A stretch of 64,000 nucleotides of DNA from Aliivibrio sifiae (GCF_002954705.1 NZ_MSCO01000003.1:62001-126000), one strand, 5' to 3'; shown: positions 51,910 to 61,672, numbered from the stretch's first letter. Notes: a model not told the origin generated them from the sequence alone. Program-made: numbers and translations.

Positions 51910-54459
51910 ATGACAAAGATGAGCCAGGCTTTCTATTTGCAAACCTATATTGAAACATTAATCGCCCGACAACAGCGTCTTACTGAACAGCGTATAGATC
52001 GCGCGTTAGCATTAATGAAACCACTTGGGCAAGAGATCTTCCATCAATTGCCATTGCTGCTGCATTTCAATCACTCGGAGCTTCCGGGGTTTATTGAAGG
52101 TGCACCTAGTGGTATTAAACAATTTCATGCAAATAAGAAACAGCGTGAGTGGATGGCTCAACTGACGCTTCGTTATCCTCTTTCTACTTCTAACCAAGGC
52201 AATATTCTTGGTTTGTATTCAATGGGCAGTACTTCATCTATCGGACAAACTGTCACCAGTGATCTTGATATTTGGGTGTGTATACCAGAGCACCTTCCAG
52301 CAGAGAAAAAAATCCTCTTGCAACAAAAATGCGATGCTCTGACTGAGTGGGCTGCGCAGTTTTATATTGAAGCAAATTTTTTCTTGATGGAACAAACGCG
52401 TTTCCGTGACACTTATTCTGAAGAAATGACAGGAGATAACTGTGGGTCTTCACAGCATCTGTTGTTACTTGATGAGTTTTATCGAACCGCAGTATGTCTT
52501 GGTGGGCAACAATTATTATGGCAGATCATTCCTCCAGAAATGGAAGAAAGCTATGACGAATATGTTGATCAGCTTTGTCAGCAAGGTGTAATTAGAAAAG
52601 AAGAGTGGATTGACTTTGGTCGTCTAAATCATATCCCTGCTGAAGAGTATTTTGGGTCGAGCTTGTGGCAACTTTATAAAAGTATCGACTCACCGTTCAA
52701 ATCGGTATTAAAAGCGATTTTATTGGAAGCCTATTCTTGGGAATACCCACACACTCAATTATTAAGTATTGATAGTAAACGTCGTTTTTTTGCCGATGAG
52801 CCAGATCTCTATGGTATGGATGCGTATTATTTAATGCTAGAAAAAGTAACGCGGTACCTTGAGCGAACCAATGATATGGCTCGTTTAGAACTTGTACGTC
52901 GTAGCTTTTATTTAAAAACTCATGAGAAACTGTCTCGTAAGCAAGGACAAGGTTCAGTTGAGTGGCGTCGTAAGGTGTTAACAGAGCTAACATCACAATG
53001 GGGGTGGTCTCAAGCAACGATAGTTGAGCTTGATTCTCGTCGTACATGGAAGGTTGAGCAAGTTAAAAAATCACATAATGATTTGCTTGAAGCCTTAATG
53101 CAAAGTTACCGTAACTTGATCCGTTTTGCGCGTAATAATGACATAACATCGTCGATTAGCCCCGAGGATATCAGTATTCTTGCTCGTAAGCTTTACGCTG
53201 CATTTGAAGAGCTTCCTGGTAAGGTTACTTTACTTAATCCACAAATTTCCCCTGATCTGCATGAAGCTGATTTAAGCTTTATTGAAGTGCAAGATACTAG
53301 CGTTAATAAAGCGGGTTGGTATGTATATAAACAACCATTAATCGCTAAAGAATTGATGGGTGCAAAGCAATTAGAGCATAATAGATACTTAAGTAAATTG
53401 GTGGCGTGGGCATTCTTTAATGGGTTGCTGACAGAATCAACACGATTAGATGCGGTTGTACGCCAAGCCGACCTGAATATTGATAAGTTTTACCAAATGG
53501 TAAGCGACTTAAGAAATACATTTTCTGTGCATATGCCACAGCCGACCAAAGAAGAGTTAGGTAGCCCATGTGAGGTTCGCCAATTATCAATATTTATCAA
53601 TTTAGAAAGTGATCCTACTGAAACATTGAAGATGAAGCCTGAGCGTATGAATCAGACGGATGCAGATATCTTTAGTTGCGGTAGCGAGCAGAACAATCTT
53701 ATTGGTAGCGTGGATTTAGTATATCGAAACTCATGGCATGAAGTTAGAACGCTTAATTTTAGTGGTGAGACGGCAATTCTTGATGCTCTGAAAACGGTAT
53801 TATGCAAAATGCATCAAGATGCAGCTCGTCCTGAATCGGTTGATGTTTTTTGCTATAGCAAACAAATGCGTGGCATTATCCGTAACAACATTTACCAACT
53901 ATTGGCTGAATGTATCGAACTTCGTTTAAAACCTGTCGAAAATAACGAAAAGCGTCGTCGCTTTAAGGGCATTAAAATTGGATCGACTATGTATGGCTTG
54001 TTCTTTGAGCGTCGTGGTGTATCTATTCAGAAATTAGAAGATTCAGTACAATTTTATTCAAGTATTTCAACTAATAAAGCGATTGGTTCAACGACAATAC
54101 CTTTAGGTGATAATAGTGGTGTTGTTATTCCTGATGTCGTGGATTCATTTGCGAGTGAAGGACTCATTCAGTTCTTCTTTGATGCCTCAGACTATAATGA
54201 TGATGGTTTTAATATTTACGTCTTAGATGAAGATAATAAGATTGAAATTTATCATGAGTGCTACGGCAGCAAAGATGACATGGTGAATAGTATTAATCAT
54301 TACTACACCTCAAGTCGTAATAATATTGATTTAGAATTCCCAGATAAAGTGAACTTTAATTTACCTCAATTTTATGAAGTGGTTTACAGTGATATAAAAG
54401 AAGCGTCAGTGCTTTCTTACCGCAGTGGACAGCAACAATGTAAATCAAAGCAAGTGTAA
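51910..54459 (+). CDS. cyaA: CyaA, class I adenylate cyclase
   Basis: An 849-residue class I adenylate cyclase (E. coli CyaA is 848) that makes cAMP and is regulated by the glucose PTS. The N-terminal catalytic half contains YSMGSTSSIGQTVTSDLDIWV, FFLMEQTRFRD and GSSQHLLLLDEFYRTAV; the C-terminal regulatory half follows. The frame is open 25 codons further upstream, but that part covers the CRP site and -10 box, so the start is put at ATG 51910 (MTKMSQAFYLQTYIETL); TTG 51907 and ATG 51919 are alternatives. It is divergent from hemC. Confidence 0.95.
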   Translation: MTKMSQAFYLQTYIETLIARQQRLTEQRIDRALALMKPLGQEIFHQLPLLLHFNHSELPGFIEGAPSGIKQFHANKKQREWMAQLTLRYPLSTSNQGNILGLYSMGSTSSIGQTVTSDLDIWVCIPEHLPAEKKILLQQKCDALTEWAAQFYIEANFFLMEQTRFRDTYSEEMTGDNCGSSQHLLLLDEFYRTAVCLGGQQLLWQIIPPEMEESYDEYVDQLCQQGVIRKEEWIDFGRLNHIPAEEYFGSSLWQLYKSIDSPFKSVLKAILLEAYSWEYPHTQLLSIDSKRRFFADEPDLYGMDAYYLMLEKVTRYLERTNDMARLELVRRSFYLKTHEKLSRKQGQGSVEWRRKVLTELTSQWGWSQATIVELDSRRTWKVEQVKKSHNDLLEALMQSYRNLIRFARNNDITSSISPEDISILARKLYAAFEELPGKVTLLNPQISPDLHEADLSFIEVQDTSVNKAGWYVYKQPLIAKELMGAKQLEHNRYLSKLVAWAFFNGLLTESTRLDAVVRQADLNIDKFYQMVSDLRNTFSVHMPQPTKEELGSPCEVRQLSIFINLESDPTETLKMKPERMNQTDADIFSCGSEQNNLIGSVDLVYRNSWHEVRTLNFSGETAILDALKTVLCKMHQDAARPESVDVFCYSKQMRGIIRNNIYQLLAECIELRLKPVENNEKRRRFKGIKIGSTMYGLFFERRGVSIQKLEDSVQFYSSISTNKAIGSTTIPLGDNSGVVIPDVVDSFASEGLIQFFFDASDYNDDGFNIYVLDEDNKIEIYHECYGSKDDMVNSINHYYTSSRNNIDLEFPDKVNFNLPQFYEVVYSDIKEASVLSYRSGQQQCKSKQV

Positions 54460-54587
54460 TTTATCTCTAAATAAAGCATAAAATAAACAAAGTTAGGCTG
54501 CTAGTCAGTCTTAGCTTTGTTCAATTCAAAAGCAAATCTGACCTCTAGGTTGGGTCTCACCTCATTTCAGTATATACTTCACTCACA

Positions 54588-54603
54588 TGTATAAATAACC
54601 AGT
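54588..54603. promoter_or_regulatory. weak LexA-box candidate before uvrD
   Basis: ATGTATAAATAACCAG resembles the E. coli uvrD SOS box (CTGTATATATACCCAG) at 13 of 16 positions, but lacks the first C of the conserved CTG. It lies just before the uvrD start. SOS control is known for uvrD in E. coli; here it is only suggested. Confidence 0.35.
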
Positions 54604-54611
54604 GTGATGTG

Positions 54612-56816
54612 ATGGACGTTTCTTTTCTTCTTGATGGTCTTAATGACAAACAGCGCGAAGCCGTAGCCGCTCCGTTAGAAAACATGCTTGTACTTGCGGG
54701 TGCTGGTAGTGGTAAAACTCGAGTACTTGTTCATCGTATCGCATGGTTAATGCAAATCGAGCAAGCTTCTCCCTTCTCTATTATGTCAGTGACGTTTACT
54801 AACAAAGCGGCAGCAGAAATGCGTGGTCGTATTGAAGAGTTAATGCATGGCAGTGCGGGCGGAATGTGGAACGGTACTTTCCATGGTATCTGTCATCGTA
54901 TTCTTCGTGCACATTATCTGGATGCGAAATTACCTGAAGGCTTTCAAATTATAGACTCTGATGATCAACAACGTTTATTGAAACGTTTGATCAAAGCTCA
55001 GAACTTGGATGATAAGAACTGGCCTGCGCGTCAAGCAGCTTGGTTTATTAATGGCAAGAAAGACGAAGGATTACGTCCTCATCAGATTAATACCTTTAAT
55101 GATCCTATCGCTCAAACATGGTTAAAAGTATATACCGCTTATCAAGAAGCGTGTGATCGTTCAGGTCTGGTTGATTTTGCTGAAATCTTACTTCGTGCTC
55201 ACGAATTACTGCGTGATCACAAACACGTTCGTGAGCATTATCAAGCGCGTTTTAAGCACATTTTGGTCGACGAATTCCAAGATACCAACAACATCCAATA
55301 CGCATGGTTACGTATGATGGCGGGTGCTGATTGTAAAGTGATGATCGTGGGTGATGATGATCAGTCTATCTATGGTTGGCGTGGTGCTCAGATCGAAAAT
55401 ATTCAGAAATTCTTAGATGAATTTGTGGGAGCAAAAACCATTCGCTTAGAGCAAAACTATCGCTCAACAGCTAACATCCTAAACGCCGCCAATGAACTGA
55501 TCAGTAATAACACTGAGCGCATGGGTAAGAAGTTATGGACTGAAGATGCTGATGGCGATTTGATTTCTATTTATTCTGCTTATAACGAAATGGATGAAGC
55601 TCGTTTTGCTGTAGGTAAAATTAAAGAGTGGCGCGATAACGGTGGCACTCTGCAAGATTCTGCATTCTTATACCGTAATAACGCCCAATCTCGTGTATTA
55701 GAAGAAGCCTTAATTCAAGCAGGATTACCGTATCGAATTTATGGTGGTATGCGATTCTTCGAACGACAAGAGATCAAAGATGCTTTGTCTTACCTTCGTT
55801 TAATGAACAATCGCCATGATGATGCGGCTTTTGAGCGTGTTGTAAATACACCAACGCGTGGCTTGGGTGATAAAACATTAGAAACGGTACGTTTTGCTGC
55901 GCGTGAACGTGGGACGACCATGTGGCAAGCCAGCCTTGCTTTGATTGAAGAGCAAGTATTACCGGGTCGTGCTGCGGGGGCGCTAAGCCGTTTTATCGAA
56001 CTAATTAATGCATTAGAAGACGATACTCGTGATTGTCGTTTACATGAACAAACGGACCAAGTGATTAAAAGCTCAGGACTGTTTACCATGTATGAGCAAG
56101 AGAAAGGCGAAAAATCAAAAGCACGTATTGAAAACCTGGAAGAATTGGTAACGGCGACTCGTCAGTTTGATAAGCCAGAAGAAGCGGAAGAGATGACTGA
56201 CTTAACGGCTTTTCTAACTCATGCAGCATTAGAGTCGGGGGAAGGTCAAGCGGATGAATTTGAAGATGCAGTTCAACTGATGACCTTGCATAGTGCTAAA
56301 GGGTTGGAATTCCCATTAGTATTTATGGTCGGAGTTGAAGAAGGTATGTTCCCAAGCCAAATGTCGGCAGAAGAAGCGGGTCGTTTAGAAGAAGAGCGTC
56401 GTCTTTGTTATGTTGGTATGACGCGTGCGATGGAAAAGCTATACATTATTTATGCAGAAACTCGCCGTGTATATGGTCAAGAGAAATACCATAAGCCGTC
56501 ACGTTTTATTAAAGAACTACCAACGAATTGTGTTGAAGAAGTTCGTATGAAGGCGAAAGTAAGCCGAACGGGTTCTTACGGTAGTTATGGTTCTCAAGAA
56601 AGTTCATCTGAGGGTCGATTTGGTCAAAAAGCGATTAATAATAACTTTAATGAAACCGGTTATGCACTAGGTCAACGAGTTAAACATCCTAAGTTTGGTG
56701 AAGGTACGATCATTAACTTCGAAGGTGCAGGTGCACAAGGTAGAGTACAAGTTGCCTTTAATGGCGAAGGTATTAAATGGCTTGTTACTCAATATGCGAA
56801 GTTAGAGTCAATGTAA
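54612..56816 (+). CDS. uvrD: UvrD, DNA helicase II
   Basis: A 734-residue superfamily 1 helicase (E. coli UvrD is 720) for nucleotide excision repair and mismatch repair. Motifs: LVLAGAGSGKTRVLVHRI (I), TFTNKAAAEMRGRI (Ia), ILVDEFQDTN (II), VGDDDQSIYGWRGA (III), RLEQNYRS (IV), LMTLHSAKGLEFPLVFMVG (V), and YVGMTRAMEKLYI (VI). ATG 54612 gives the family start MDVSFLLDGLNDKQREAV; the GTG three bases earlier is an alternative. A terminator follows the gene. Confidence 0.97.
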   Translation: MDVSFLLDGLNDKQREAVAAPLENMLVLAGAGSGKTRVLVHRIAWLMQIEQASPFSIMSVTFTNKAAAEMRGRIEELMHGSAGGMWNGTFHGICHRILRAHYLDAKLPEGFQIIDSDDQQRLLKRLIKAQNLDDKNWPARQAAWFINGKKDEGLRPHQINTFNDPIAQTWLKVYTAYQEACDRSGLVDFAEILLRAHELLRDHKHVREHYQARFKHILVDEFQDTNNIQYAWLRMMAGADCKVMIVGDDDQSIYGWRGAQIENIQKFLDEFVGAKTIRLEQNYRSTANILNAANELISNNTERMGKKLWTEDADGDLISIYSAYNEMDEARFAVGKIKEWRDNGGTLQDSAFLYRNNAQSRVLEEALIQAGLPYRIYGGMRFFERQEIKDALSYLRLMNNRHDDAAFERVVNTPTRGLGDKTLETVRFAARERGTTMWQASLALIEEQVLPGRAAGALSRFIELINALEDDTRDCRLHEQTDQVIKSSGLFTMYEQEKGEKSKARIENLEELVTATRQFDKPEEAEEMTDLTAFLTHAALESGEGQADEFEDAVQLMTLHSAKGLEFPLVFMVGVEEGMFPSQMSAEEAGRLEEERRLCYVGMTRAMEKLYIIYAETRRVYGQEKYHKPSRFIKELPTNCVEEVRMKAKVSRTGSYGSYGSQESSSEGRFGQKAINNNFNETGYALGQRVKHPKFGEGTIINFEGAGAQGRVQVAFNGEGIKWLVTQYAKLESM

Positions 56817-56838
56817 TATAAAGTTATACGTAGAGTAT

Positions 56839-56872
56839 AAAAAAAGAGAGCGAATTCGCTCTCTTTTTTTAT
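56839..56872. terminator. bidirectional intrinsic terminator
   Basis: AAAAAAAGAGAGCGA pairs with TCGCTCTCTTTTTTT around a short AT centre (AT). It ends uvrD and also, on the minus strand, the zinc-ribbon gene. Confidence 0.88.
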
Positions 56873-57039
56873 TTTGCCATGTCTGTTTTTACTGAATCAA
56901 AGGGACTCGTAAATTGTAATTCATTACATTCATGACATTTAAATTTCTTTGTGTTGCGTTGTGTTATATGTCTTTCTACAAAGCTTCTTTTAGATGGTAA
57001 TAACGGTAATTCCGCTTTACAATTTTTACACCTAGTCAT
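56869..57039 (-). CDS. 56-residue zinc-ribbon-like protein (candidate)
   Basis: An ATG-to-TAA frame of 57 codons on the minus strand, too short for standard ORF lists. Two CxxC pairs, MTRCKNCKAEL at residues 4-7 and FKCHECNEL at residues 35-38, are spaced as in zinc ribbons; the product is basic and hydrophilic. Its stop codon lies inside the uvrD terminator hairpin. The upstream ribosome site is weak (AGGTTGAAACT). The CxxC pattern makes it likely to be real. It could bind nucleic acid or protein; function unknown. It is separated from rarD by about 180 bases with no other feature seen. Confidence 0.6.
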   Translation of the reverse strand: MTRCKNCKAELPLLPSKRSFVERHITQRNTKKFKCHECNELQFTSPFDSVKTDMAK

Positions 57040-57220
57040 AGTTTCAACCTATTTACAATACTATCAATTATTTATAATATTATTATTGGCTTAGTGTCAC
57101 ATATTAAGGGGTAAATTTCACGGCTAGGTTTGGTTTTCTTTGTTAAAATGACAAAAATAAAACATAAATCGAAAAAACACAGTGTAAATGCTGTAATTTT
57201 GTTTGTTTATTGTTTTTGCA

Positions 57221-58135
57221 CTAGGGTTGTATTTGTTTTTTCTTTTTGTTGATGATAAATGCATCAGTTGTAAAGATAATCAATGCACACCAAATGAATC
57301 CAAAGGTAGTGGCCTTATCTGCACTAAAAACTTCATCGTATAAACCAACCGCAAGAATAAACATCAAGCTTGGTCCAACATATTGAAAGAAACCTAATGT
57401 GGTTAGTTTTAATCGAGTCGCAGCACCAGTAAAGCAAAGTAAAGGGACGGTTGTGATAATACCTGCAGCAATTAATAGCAAATTTAGGTTTGTGGAATTC
57501 GTTGTGAAATCAGAAGTCGGAGAATTTGCGATAAATAATAAATAAGTTGTAGCTATCGGCAATAGAACTAAGGTCTCAATAAATAAGCCTGATTGTGCAT
57601 CCATAGCGACTTTTTTTCGTAATAAGCCATAAAAACCAAAGCTACAAGCTAGCGCCAATGCCACGGTAGGGATTGAGCCAAAGGTTACTAGTTGGATTAG
57701 CACACCAATAGCAGCAAAAATTACAGCAAGCCATTGTAGTTTTCGTAGCCTTTCCCCTAAAAACAGCATACCTAACATGACATTAAAAATAGGATTAATG
57801 AAATAACCAAGACTGGCATCAAGCATGTGGTCTGCGGTTACTGCCCAAATAAAAATTAGCCAATTTGCTCCTATTAATACGCTACTTGTCATCAAATAAC
57901 CCATTTTTCTTTTATCTTTTAGTGTATTAGCAACGGTTTTCCAGCCTTTAGATACGCATAATAGTCCAGCAAGAAAAAAGAAAGACCAAATAACACGATG
58001 ACTCAAGATTTCAAAAGGAGAAACTTCACTAATGGTTTTAAAATAAATAGGTGCAATGCCCCACATGGTATAGGCGCTAAGAGCAAAAAAAACACCCTGA
58101 CGAGTGCGCTGTTGTTCGATTTCAGTGGTAGGCAT
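57221..58135 (-). CDS. rarD: RarD, EamA/DMT-family transporter
   Basis: A 304-residue ten-helix inner-membrane protein of the RarD family of DMT transporters (E. coli RarD is 296). The start block RQGVFFALSAYTMWGIAPIYFK and EILSHRVIWSFFF are family-specific; SLGYFINPIFNVMLGMLFLGERLRKLQW follows, and TTVPLLCFTGAATRLKLTTLGFFQYVGPS is the conserved second-half block. The frame extends 17 codons to GTG 58186 (with AAGGTG near it); ATG 58135 fits the family length better. The substrate is unknown. It is divergent from recQ. Confidence 0.9.
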   Translation of the reverse strand: MPTTEIEQQRTRQGVFFALSAYTMWGIAPIYFKTISEVSPFEILSHRVIWSFFFLAGLLCVSKGWKTVANTLKDKRKMGYLMTSSVLIGANWLIFIWAVTADHMLDASLGYFINPIFNVMLGMLFLGERLRKLQWLAVIFAAIGVLIQLVTFGSIPTVALALACSFGFYGLLRKKVAMDAQSGLFIETLVLLPIATTYLLFIANSPTSDFTTNSTNLNLLLIAAGIITTVPLLCFTGAATRLKLTTLGFFQYVGPSLMFILAVGLYDEVFSADKATTFGFIWCALIIFTTDAFIINKKKKQIQP

Positions 58136-58315
58136 AAGCAAATTCTTAACGAAGTAATGTAATAAAAAAGGTGTTTTTATGATCACACCTTGTATGAATT
58201 GTTGTTGGGGGAGTATAGAGGTCAGTGTCGAATGTGCCTAGTATTTTCCTATTGCTCTTTTCCTCACCAATAAGCATAGGTAGAATGAGCCTCCCATAGT
58301 ATTGATGAGTTTTTT

Positions 58316-60151
58316 ATGTCCAGCATTATCGCAGAGCAGCCAATGAAACAGGTATCGCAGAGTTACACTGTTTTAAAAGACGTTTTTGGCTATCAAGAAT
58401 TTCGTGTTGGGCAAGAAGAAGTCATCAATGCTGTCCTTGATGGTCAAGATAGCTTGGTTATTATGCCTACTGGTGGTGGTAAATCACTGTGTTATCAAAT
58501 TCCAGCATTGGTATTTGATGGATTAACGTTAGTTATTTCACCATTAATCTCATTAATGAAAGACCAAGTTGATCAACTTAAGGCTGATGGCGTCAAAGCG
58601 GAGTGTTTGAACTCGACGATTGGTCGTGATGAGCAGATCGCGATTTGGAATCGTATTAATTCAGGCCAAGTTAAGATGTTATACGTCTCGCCTGAGCGTG
58701 TGATGATGCGTGATTTCATGGAACGTCTTGAATCTTTAAATCTTTGCATGATAGCGGTCGATGAAGCGCATTGTATCTCACAATGGGGGCATGATTTCCG
58801 TCCAGAATATGCGTCACTTGGACAAATAAAACAGCGTTTTCCTAATGTTCCAATTATGGCACTGACGGCGACGGCTGATGAAGCTACTCGTAAAGATATT
58901 TTAAATCGTCTCTCATTACCTAATCCTCATGAATATTTGGGTAGCTTTGATCGCCCTAACATTCGTTATACCGTGTTAGAGAAACACAAACCAGTTAGCC
59001 AAATTGTTCATTATCTTGCCACGCAGAAAAATCAGTGTGGTGTTATTTATTGTGGCAGTCGTAAAAAAGTAGAAATGCTGACTGAGAAACTCTGCAATAA
59101 CCACATTCGTGCAGCTTCTTATCATGCAGGTTTGGATTTGGATGAGCGAAATTATGTTCAAGAAGCATTTCAGCGTGATGATATTCAGATCGTTGTTGCT
59201 ACGGTTGCCTTTGGTATGGGGATCAATAAATCAAACGTCCGTTTTGTCGCACACTTTGATATTCCTAAGAACATTGAATCTTACTACCAAGAAACTGGTA
59301 GAGCAGGACGTGATGGTCTGCCTGCTGAAGCGGTGATGTTGTATGATCCTGCAGATATAGTATGGCTAAGAAAACTGGTAGAAGAGAAGCCAGAAGGGCC
59401 ACAAAAACTGGTAGAGAGTCATAAGTTAAATGCCATGACCGCCTTTGCTGAAGCCCAAACTTGTCGTCGCCAAGTACTCTTAAACTACTTTGGAGAATAC
59501 AGCGCTAAGCCTTGCGGTAACTGTGATGTGTGTTTAGACCCACCAAAACAATTTGATGGCACAGAAGCGGCGCAAAAAGCATTATCTTGTGTATATCGAG
59601 TAAACCAAGGTTTTGGTGTTGGTTATGTGGTGGAAGTACTCAGGGGACTAAAAATCGCCCGTATCCGTGAACATGGTCATGATAAGTTATCGACTTATGG
59701 TATTGGTAAAGAACACAGTCATGAGTACTGGGTTAGTATTATTCGCCAATTGATTCATAAAGGCTTATTAGCTCAAAATATTACCCGAAATTCGACACTG
59801 CAATTAACCGAAGAAGCTCGCCCAATTTTAAAGGGGCAAGAAGCGTTAGAACTTGCCGTTCCGCGATTAGATACTGCTGCGAAAACGGCTAAGTCAGAGA
59901 AATTAAATAATCGTCATTATGATAAACAGCTGTTTGCCAAGTTACGAAAATTGCGTAAATCGATTGCAGATCGTGATGATCTGCCTCCTTATGTGGTGTT
60001 CAGTGATGCAACCTTAATGGACATGGCTGATATCACGCCGACCTCGTATGGTGAAATGTTGGCGGTTAATGGCGTAGGGCAAAAGAAACTAGAAAAATAC
60101 GCCGATCCATTCTTGGATTTAATTGAAATGCACATTACCGGACAAGGATAA
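58316..60151 (+). CDS. recQ: RecQ, ATP-dependent DNA helicase
   Basis: A 611-residue helicase (E. coli RecQ is 609) for recombination and replication restart. Motifs: [29 protein letters not shown] (0 and I), [15 protein letters not shown] (II and aromatic loop), [11 protein letters not shown] (III), [22 protein letters not shown] (V) and [15 protein letters not shown] (VI). The four-cysteine zinc site is in [24 protein letters not shown]. The winged-helix and C-terminal HRDC domain ([25 protein letters not shown]) follow. A small gene follows 3 bases later. Confidence 0.97.
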   Translation: MSSIIAEQPMKQVSQSYTVLKDVFGYQEFRVGQEEVINAVLDGQDSLVIMPTGGGKSLCYQIPALVFDGLTLVISPLISLMKDQVDQLKADGVKAECLNSTIGRDEQIAIWNRINSGQVKMLYVSPERVMMRDFMERLESLNLCMIAVDEAHCISQWGHDFRPEYASLGQIKQRFPNVPIMALTATADEATRKDILNRLSLPNPHEYLGSFDRPNIRYTVLEKHKPVSQIVHYLATQKNQCGVIYCGSRKKVEMLTEKLCNNHIRAASYHAGLDLDERNYVQEAFQRDDIQIVVATVAFGMGINKSNVRFVAHFDIPKNIESYYQETGRAGRDGLPAEAVMLYDPADIVWLRKLVEEKPEGPQKLVESHKLNAMTAFAEAQTCRRQVLLNYFGEYSAKPCGNCDVCLDPPKQFDGTEAAQKALSCVYRVNQGFGVGYVVEVLRGLKIARIREHGHDKLSTYGIGKEHSHEYWVSIIRQLIHKGLLAQNITRNSTLQLTEEARPILKGQEALELAVPRLDTAAKTAKSEKLNNRHYDKQLFAKLRKLRKSIADRDDLPPYVVFSDATLMDMADITPTSYGEMLAVNGVGQKKLEKYADPFLDLIEMHITGQG

Positions 60152-60154
60152 GTC

Positions 60155-60445
60155 ATGAGTCTATTTTCAGTGGTTGAGTTTGATAAAGACGCAGGACGGA
60201 TCATCTTTTCTATTCCAGAGTTTGATTTTGATTCTTTTGAGACGATAGGTAAGCAGTTAGTGAGCGCCATGGATGCCAAAGTCACAGAACAACAGATGGA
60301 TGCAGACTTACATTCTTGGTTAATCGACTTTGAAGGCGCACAATTTATGCTACGCGCTGAGCATTATTCGAATTCGGTATGGCTTGAAGCCTTAGCTTGC
60401 ACCGAACATCAAGAAGAGTTGGCGTTTATTGCAGGTTTGTTTTAA
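60155..60445 (+). CDS. conserved hypothetical protein downstream of recQ
   Basis: A 96-residue acidic, cytoplasmic protein 3 bases after recQ and probably cotranscribed and translationally coupled. It has an alternating beta-rich pattern (SVVEFDKDAGRIIFSI, SWLIDFEGAQFMLRAEHYSNSVWLE). No motif is recognised. GGATAAGTC before the ATG gives a good ribosome site. Its position suggests a DNA-metabolism link, but there is no direct evidence. Confidence 0.8.
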   Translation: MSLFSVVEFDKDAGRIIFSIPEFDFDSFETIGKQLVSAMDAKVTEQQMDADLHSWLIDFEGAQFMLRAEHYSNSVWLEALACTEHQEELAFIAGLF

Positions 60446-60545
60446 GCGGCTCTTGTGATCAAAAGCGGTTAATGTATAATCACCGCCCTGAAAATTGGCT
60501 AGAGTCATTACGTAAATAAACGGTGATTTTAGCTTTGTGTTTAAT

Positions 60546-60576
60546 TTGGGTTCCCTCGCCCCCAATGACAAAAAGG
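60546..60576 (+). ncRNA. preQ1-I riboswitch controlling yhhQ translation
   Basis: TTGGG (60546-60550) pairs with CCCAA (60561-60565) around a 10-base loop TTCCCTCGCC, followed by an A-rich tail TGACAAAAAGG. The loop CCU (60553-60555) can pair with AGG in the tail (60574-60576) as the H-type pseudoknot, and the C after it is the base expected to recognise preQ1. The AAGG of the tail is also the yhhQ ribosome binding site, 7 bases before ATG 60584, so ligand binding would hide it. It matches the Bacillus and Thermoanaerobacter preQ1-I layout. Confidence 0.88.
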
Positions 60577-60583
60577 TACTTAT

Positions 60584-61255
60584 ATGAGTACATTTACGCC
60601 CGCGCAACAGCGCAACGCTTTATCTTTCCTTGTAGTATTCCACCTTGTAATTATTGCATCTAGTAACTATTTGGTTCAGATCCCATTCACTTTGTTTGGG
60701 TTTCACACCACATGGGGTGCATTTACTTTTCCCTTCATTTTCTTAGCAACAGACTTAACGGTTCGTATCTTTGGGGCAAAAATGGCAAGAAGTATCATCT
60801 TCTTTGTTATGTTGCCTGCATTAGCGGTCTCTTATTTCTTATCGGTTATTTTCTTTGAAGGTCAATATCAAGGTTTTTCACAACTGGGTGAATTTAACTT
60901 GTTTGTTGCTCGTATTGCGATCGCAAGCTTTATGGCTTATTTACTTGGACAGATATTAGATGTTCATGTGTTTAACCGTCTTCGTCAGCTAAAACAGTGG
61001 TGGGTTGCTCCAACATGTTCAACATTGTTTGGTAATGCGATAGATACCTTAGCATTCTTTGCTATTGCTTTTTATCACAGCCCTGATGCTTTCATGGCAG
61101 AACACTGGACTGAAATTGCGCTGGTTGATTACGGTGTAAAATTAGTGATTAGCTTAGGCTTATTTGTTCCAATGTATGGTGTGCTACTGAATTACTTGAT
61201 TCGTAAGTTAACGTCAGAAGGGCATCAATTAGCAACTCAGCCTTCTCAGTCGTAG
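60584..61255 (+). CDS. yhhQ: YhhQ, queuosine precursor (preQ0/preQ1) transporter
   Basis: A 223-residue, six-helix inner-membrane protein of the VUT family (E. coli YhhQ is 221). It imports the queuosine precursors preQ0 and preQ1 used for tRNA modification. Diagnostic blocks are SSNYLVQIPFTLFGFHTTWGAFTFPFIFLATDLTVRIFGA, EFNLFVARIAIASFMAYLLGQILDVHVFNRLRQ, TLFGNAIDTLAFF and FMAEHWTEIALVDYGVKLVIS. The upstream preQ1-I riboswitch is consistent with this substrate. Confidence 0.96.
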   Translation: MSTFTPAQQRNALSFLVVFHLVIIASSNYLVQIPFTLFGFHTTWGAFTFPFIFLATDLTVRIFGAKMARSIIFFVMLPALAVSYFLSVIFFEGQYQGFSQLGEFNLFVARIAIASFMAYLLGQILDVHVFNRLRQLKQWWVAPTCSTLFGNAIDTLAFFAIAFYHSPDAFMAEHWTEIALVDYGVKLVISLGLFVPMYGVLLNYLIRKLTSEGHQLATQPSQS

Positions 61256-61276
61256 AGTTTCACTAAAATGTATACC

Positions 61277-61303
61277 AAGGTCAGCAATTTGCTGGCCTTT
61301 TTT
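61277..61303 (+). terminator. terminator after yhhQ
   Basis: AAGGTCAGCAA pairs with TTGCTGGCCTT (one G-T pair), followed by a T run. Confidence 0.8.
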
Positions 61304-61380
61304 ATTTTCTATCTTATTGATTATTAATGTGTTGAAAAATTAAGTGAGATCTTTTCTCATTTAACCATTGCAATGCAAGT

Positions 61381-61399
61381 GAGAATGGTTATTATTACC
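61381..61399. promoter_or_regulatory. Fur box in the ryhB promoter
   Basis: GAGAATGGTTATTATTACC matches the Fur consensus at 14 of 19 positions and overlaps the inferred -10 (TATTAT at 61390), with TTGCAA at 61368 as the -35. This is the expected layout for Fur repression of ryhB. Confidence 0.8.
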
Positions 61400-61401
61400 T
61401 T

Positions 61402-61581
61402 GTCTTCAGGGAATAACGCAAACACAAGTTACCCCGCACTATTTCAAGAAGGCACGACATTGCTCACATTGCTTCCAGTGTAAATCAGCTATATGAGTAG
61501 TGGTGACGTTTCTAAGTTAACGACTGCCATTATTCTCTTTTTGCTGAGCGGCGCTTCTTTACGAAGACGCCGCTTTTTTTT
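61402..61581 (+). ncRNA. ryhB: RyhB iron-responsive small RNA
   Basis: The 28 bases at 61452-61479 are the conserved RyhB core (GCACGACATTGCTCACATTG, then CTTCCAGT), which pairs with sod, sdh and other iron-protein mRNAs with Hfq. The RNA runs from about 61402 to a terminator (AGCGGCG at 61547 with CGCCGCT at 61569, then a T run). At about 180 bases it is longer than the E. coli RyhB (90), like the longer Vibrio form. A Fur box covers the promoter. Its position just upstream of polA matches what I recall for V. cholerae. Confidence 0.95.
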
Positions 61582-61672
61582 GTCTTTTTTTTGAGTTGTT
61601 AGCCCATTTTTTAGAAAAACATACGCTTTTAAATGATCAGTTTTTTAATAGTAAATGTCATGGTTAATATTA

